From the NCBI GenBank assembly GCA_028696285.1, contig JAQVHJ010000133.1, forward strand, positions 1 to 6,796: DNA of 6,796 nt, given 5' to 3'. Position 1 is the first letter of the stretch, and the number at the start of each line of letters is the position of its first letter. A program made the position numbers and the translations under genes. Positions 5,659 through 6,796 of this stretch are shown here, one piece after another. Origin of the DNA: a bacterium. Its GTDB lineage: Bacteria > AUK180 > JAQVHJ01. The notes under the pieces are model-generated. The model ran no database searches and was not told the origin of the DNA. It was given only the letters and a program-made list of their open reading frames with translations.

Positions 5659-6135
5659 TCAACTCTCCTTGGGAGTATCTCCTGTAAGAATTTCTTTTAA
5701 TTTTTTATTTGTATCCCGTAAACGAATGAGAACAGCCTTCAGCATACTCGAGAGAATTTTATTTGCAAGAAAAGGCCGTTCCTGGGAGATATGATCGAAA
5801 TCCTTTTTTCGAAGAATTAAAATTTCACAGTGATCCATACTGATAACTGAAGCGGAATGTAATCTCCCGTCCAGAAAACTCATTTCACCAAAGAAATTAC
5901 CTTTATCCAGGTCAACAATATGTTTTGGTTCTCTTCCCGGAACATTGATCAATATCTCGACTTTCCCTTTTGCAATCAGAAATAAACTGCGTGTAATCTG
6001 ATTCTCTCTTAGAATTGTTTCTTTAGGATTGACAGTCTGCGATTCCAAAAATTCACCAAGGAAAGACGCTTCATCTTCGGAAAGGTCCTTAAAGATAGTA
6101 ATGTCCCTAACTTTCTTGATTTCACCAACACTCAT
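5659..6135 (-). CDS. Stand-alone cyclic-nucleotide-binding-fold (CRP-like sensor) protein
   Basis: The 158 residues hold one cNMP-binding beta-roll (about 12-125): IFKDLSEDEASFLGEFLE, then ETILRENQITRSLFLIAKGKVEI (39-61), the phosphate-cassette region GNFFGEMSFLDG (79-90), and CEILILRKKDF (103-113). It ends in a helix (about 120-150, KILSSMLKAVLIRLRDTNKKL). There is no DNA-binding helix-turn-helix, so it is not a CRP/FNR transcription factor as it stands. The cassette keeps G83-E84 and S94-A95, but the arginine that contacts the cyclic phosphate in CRP (R82) aligns with H93. Cyclic nucleotide binding is therefore doubtful. It may bind another ligand or work through protein contacts. It is cytosolic, with no signal peptide. 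The ATG at 6135 has AGGAGA seven bases upstream. It sits between an outer-membrane protein gene and the carbonic-anhydrase-like gene, but this gives no clear role. Confidence 0.85.
   Translation of the reverse strand: MSVGEIKKVRDITIFKDLSEDEASFLGEFLESQTVNPKETILRENQITRSLFLIAKGKVEILINVPGREPKHIVDLDKGNFFGEMSFLDGRLHSASVISMDHCEILILRKKDFDHISQERPFLANKILSSMLKAVLIRLRDTNKKLKEILTGDTPKES
5663..5670 (-). promoter_or_regulatory. Ribosome binding site of the carbonic-anhydrase-like gene inside the preceding gene
   Basis: AAGGAGAG on the minus strand encodes the Lys-Glu-Ser tail of the upstream protein and lies just before its TGA, with one base then the next ATG. This supports translational coupling of the pair. 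Confidence 0.75.
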
Positions 6136-6141
6136 TGAAAT

Positions 6142-6147
6142 TCTCCT
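6142..6147 (-). promoter_or_regulatory. Ribosome binding site of the cyclic-nucleotide-fold gene
   Basis: AGGAGA on the minus strand in the 15-base gap after the barrel gene, about six bases before the ATG at 6135. It confirms that start, and with no room for a promoter in the gap the two genes are probably one transcript. Confidence 0.75.
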
Positions 6148-6150
6148 GAA

Positions 6151-6796
6151 TTATCTTGTTAAATAGCTAAGAGAAAAAGCATATTGGGGTTTGAAACCTT
6201 CTTTTTCAGATTTATAAACGAGATTAACCCCGAGATAATTTTTACTGGAGATTTTAAAAGTGCCTCCGACACCTGCGGAGAAGAGAGAGTCGGAATATCC
6301 AAAAGCTGCATTTAAATCCCCTAAAGAATATTCAACACCGAAGTGGAGGATTGATTTTTCATCCTTTCTTGAAGACATTTCCAGGGAAGCTGTCCAGCTT
6401 TTGTCAATCTTATATGACGCCCCGAATTGAGTTATCATAGGTACATCTTCCTCATATCCTGAATCCCAGGAAAATGTTTCAGAAATATCTCGGAACGCAA
6501 GGCTTGCATGGAGTTTATCCTGCACCCCGTAAAGAATTGAGAAATCGAATCCGAATGCATCAGCCTGGTTTTCGCGAAAATCCTGAGTAAGAGATTTCAT
6601 GTTCAAACCGAGAGCCCATTGTTTAGAGACCCGGTATCCCACGGACAGGGCCAGGATATTTGAAGATATATCAAATGTTCCTGTTGAGAAAGCTATCTCA
6701 TCATGTCCAATAATATCACTGATGGTATATTGGAGAAGATATCCACCAACTGCGAGGCTTTTGGTAACAGGAGAAGCATAGCTTAAAAACATATAT
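6151..6796 (-). CDS. PorV/PorQ-like (UPF0164-type) outer-membrane beta-barrel protein, N-terminus beyond the right edge
   Basis: The reading frame stays open to the right edge (a Tyr codon precedes the first in-frame ATG at 6792), so I treat it as the C-terminal 214 or so residues of a longer gene. The visible part is made of alternating hydrophobic/polar strands with short turns, as in outer-membrane barrels: ILALSVGYRVSKQWALGLN, FGFDFSILYGVQDKLHASL, FGASYKIDKSWTASLEM, HFGVEYSLGDLNAAFGY, and the last strand YAFSLSYLTR. The pattern of GL.(M)K....FR..QADAFGFDFSILY, then AFRDISETFSWDSG and the PMITQFGASYKI strand, matches the PorV/PorQ family common in uncultured Gram-negative phyla. Family proteins carry a signal peptide and are about 300 residues or more, so the missing part should hold it. 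PorV/PorQ proteins of Bacteroidetes serve type IX secretion. Relatives elsewhere are of unknown function, and I do not infer secretion here. The gene ends 15 bases before the next start. Confidence 0.75.
   Translation of the reverse strand, partial: YMFLSYASPVTKSLAVGGYLLQYTISDIIGHDEIAFSTGTFDISSNILALSVGYRVSKQWALGLNMKSLTQDFRENQADAFGFDFSILYGVQDKLHASLAFRDISETFSWDSGYEEDVPMITQFGASYKIDKSWTASLEMSSRKDEKSILHFGVEYSLGDLNAAFGYSDSLFSAGVGGTFKISSKNYLGVNLVYKSEKEGFKPQYAFSLSYLTR

Noticed and set aside
6151..6796. Complete gene starting at the ATG at 6792
   Set aside because: The frame continues to the window edge, no ribosome binding site can be seen, and there is no signal peptide as expected for this family, so it is treated as partial.

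Overview
The window is an ordinary-looking chromosomal segment from an AT-rich, diderm (Gram-negative-type) bacterium. All eight genes are on the minus strand, so transcription runs from the right edge to the left. The diderm inference rests on an outer-membrane beta-barrel of the PorV/PorQ (UPF0164-like) type at the right edge. Together with HrcA/CIRCE control of groEL, that would fit an uncultured lineage of the Elusimicrobia/Firestonebacteria/Omnitrophica kind. This placement is a weak inference, and no marker here fixes the phylum.

Layout in the direction of transcription. (1) From 6796 to 4633 lies a tight four-gene run: the C-terminal part of a PorV/PorQ-like outer-membrane protein, a stand-alone cyclic-nucleotide-binding-fold protein, a gamma-carbonic-anhydrase-like left-handed beta-helix protein and folK (folate biosynthesis). 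Gaps between them are 15, 1 and 8 bases. (2) From 4614 to 2777 is groEL as its own heat-shock unit. It has a good sigma70-type promoter, a perfect CIRCE operator at the predicted transcription start, a strong ribosome binding site and a strong intrinsic terminator. No groES is next to it. (3) From about 2776 to 2572 is a non-coding stretch with a GC-rich patch and an eight-copy heptamer tandem repeat. (4) From 2571 to 1 is a riboflavin operon with a near-consensus promoter: ribE (riboflavin synthase), ribBA (bifunctional DHBP synthase/GTP cyclohydrolase II), then an exported, divergent CAP-domain protein cut by the left edge. Both junctions are four-base ATGA overlaps. The predicted leader is only about 18 nt, so an FMN riboswitch cannot lie between this promoter and ribE.

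I see no clearly new biological system. The points most worth a second look are the heptamer array abutting the rib promoter, the secreted CAP-like gene translationally coupled to ribBA, groEL without groES, loss of the key arginine in the cyclic-nucleotide pocket, and a deviating FolK signature. Two gene starts were moved inward from the longest open frames (ribE to 2518, groEL to 4495) on the basis of ribosome binding sites and family N-termini.
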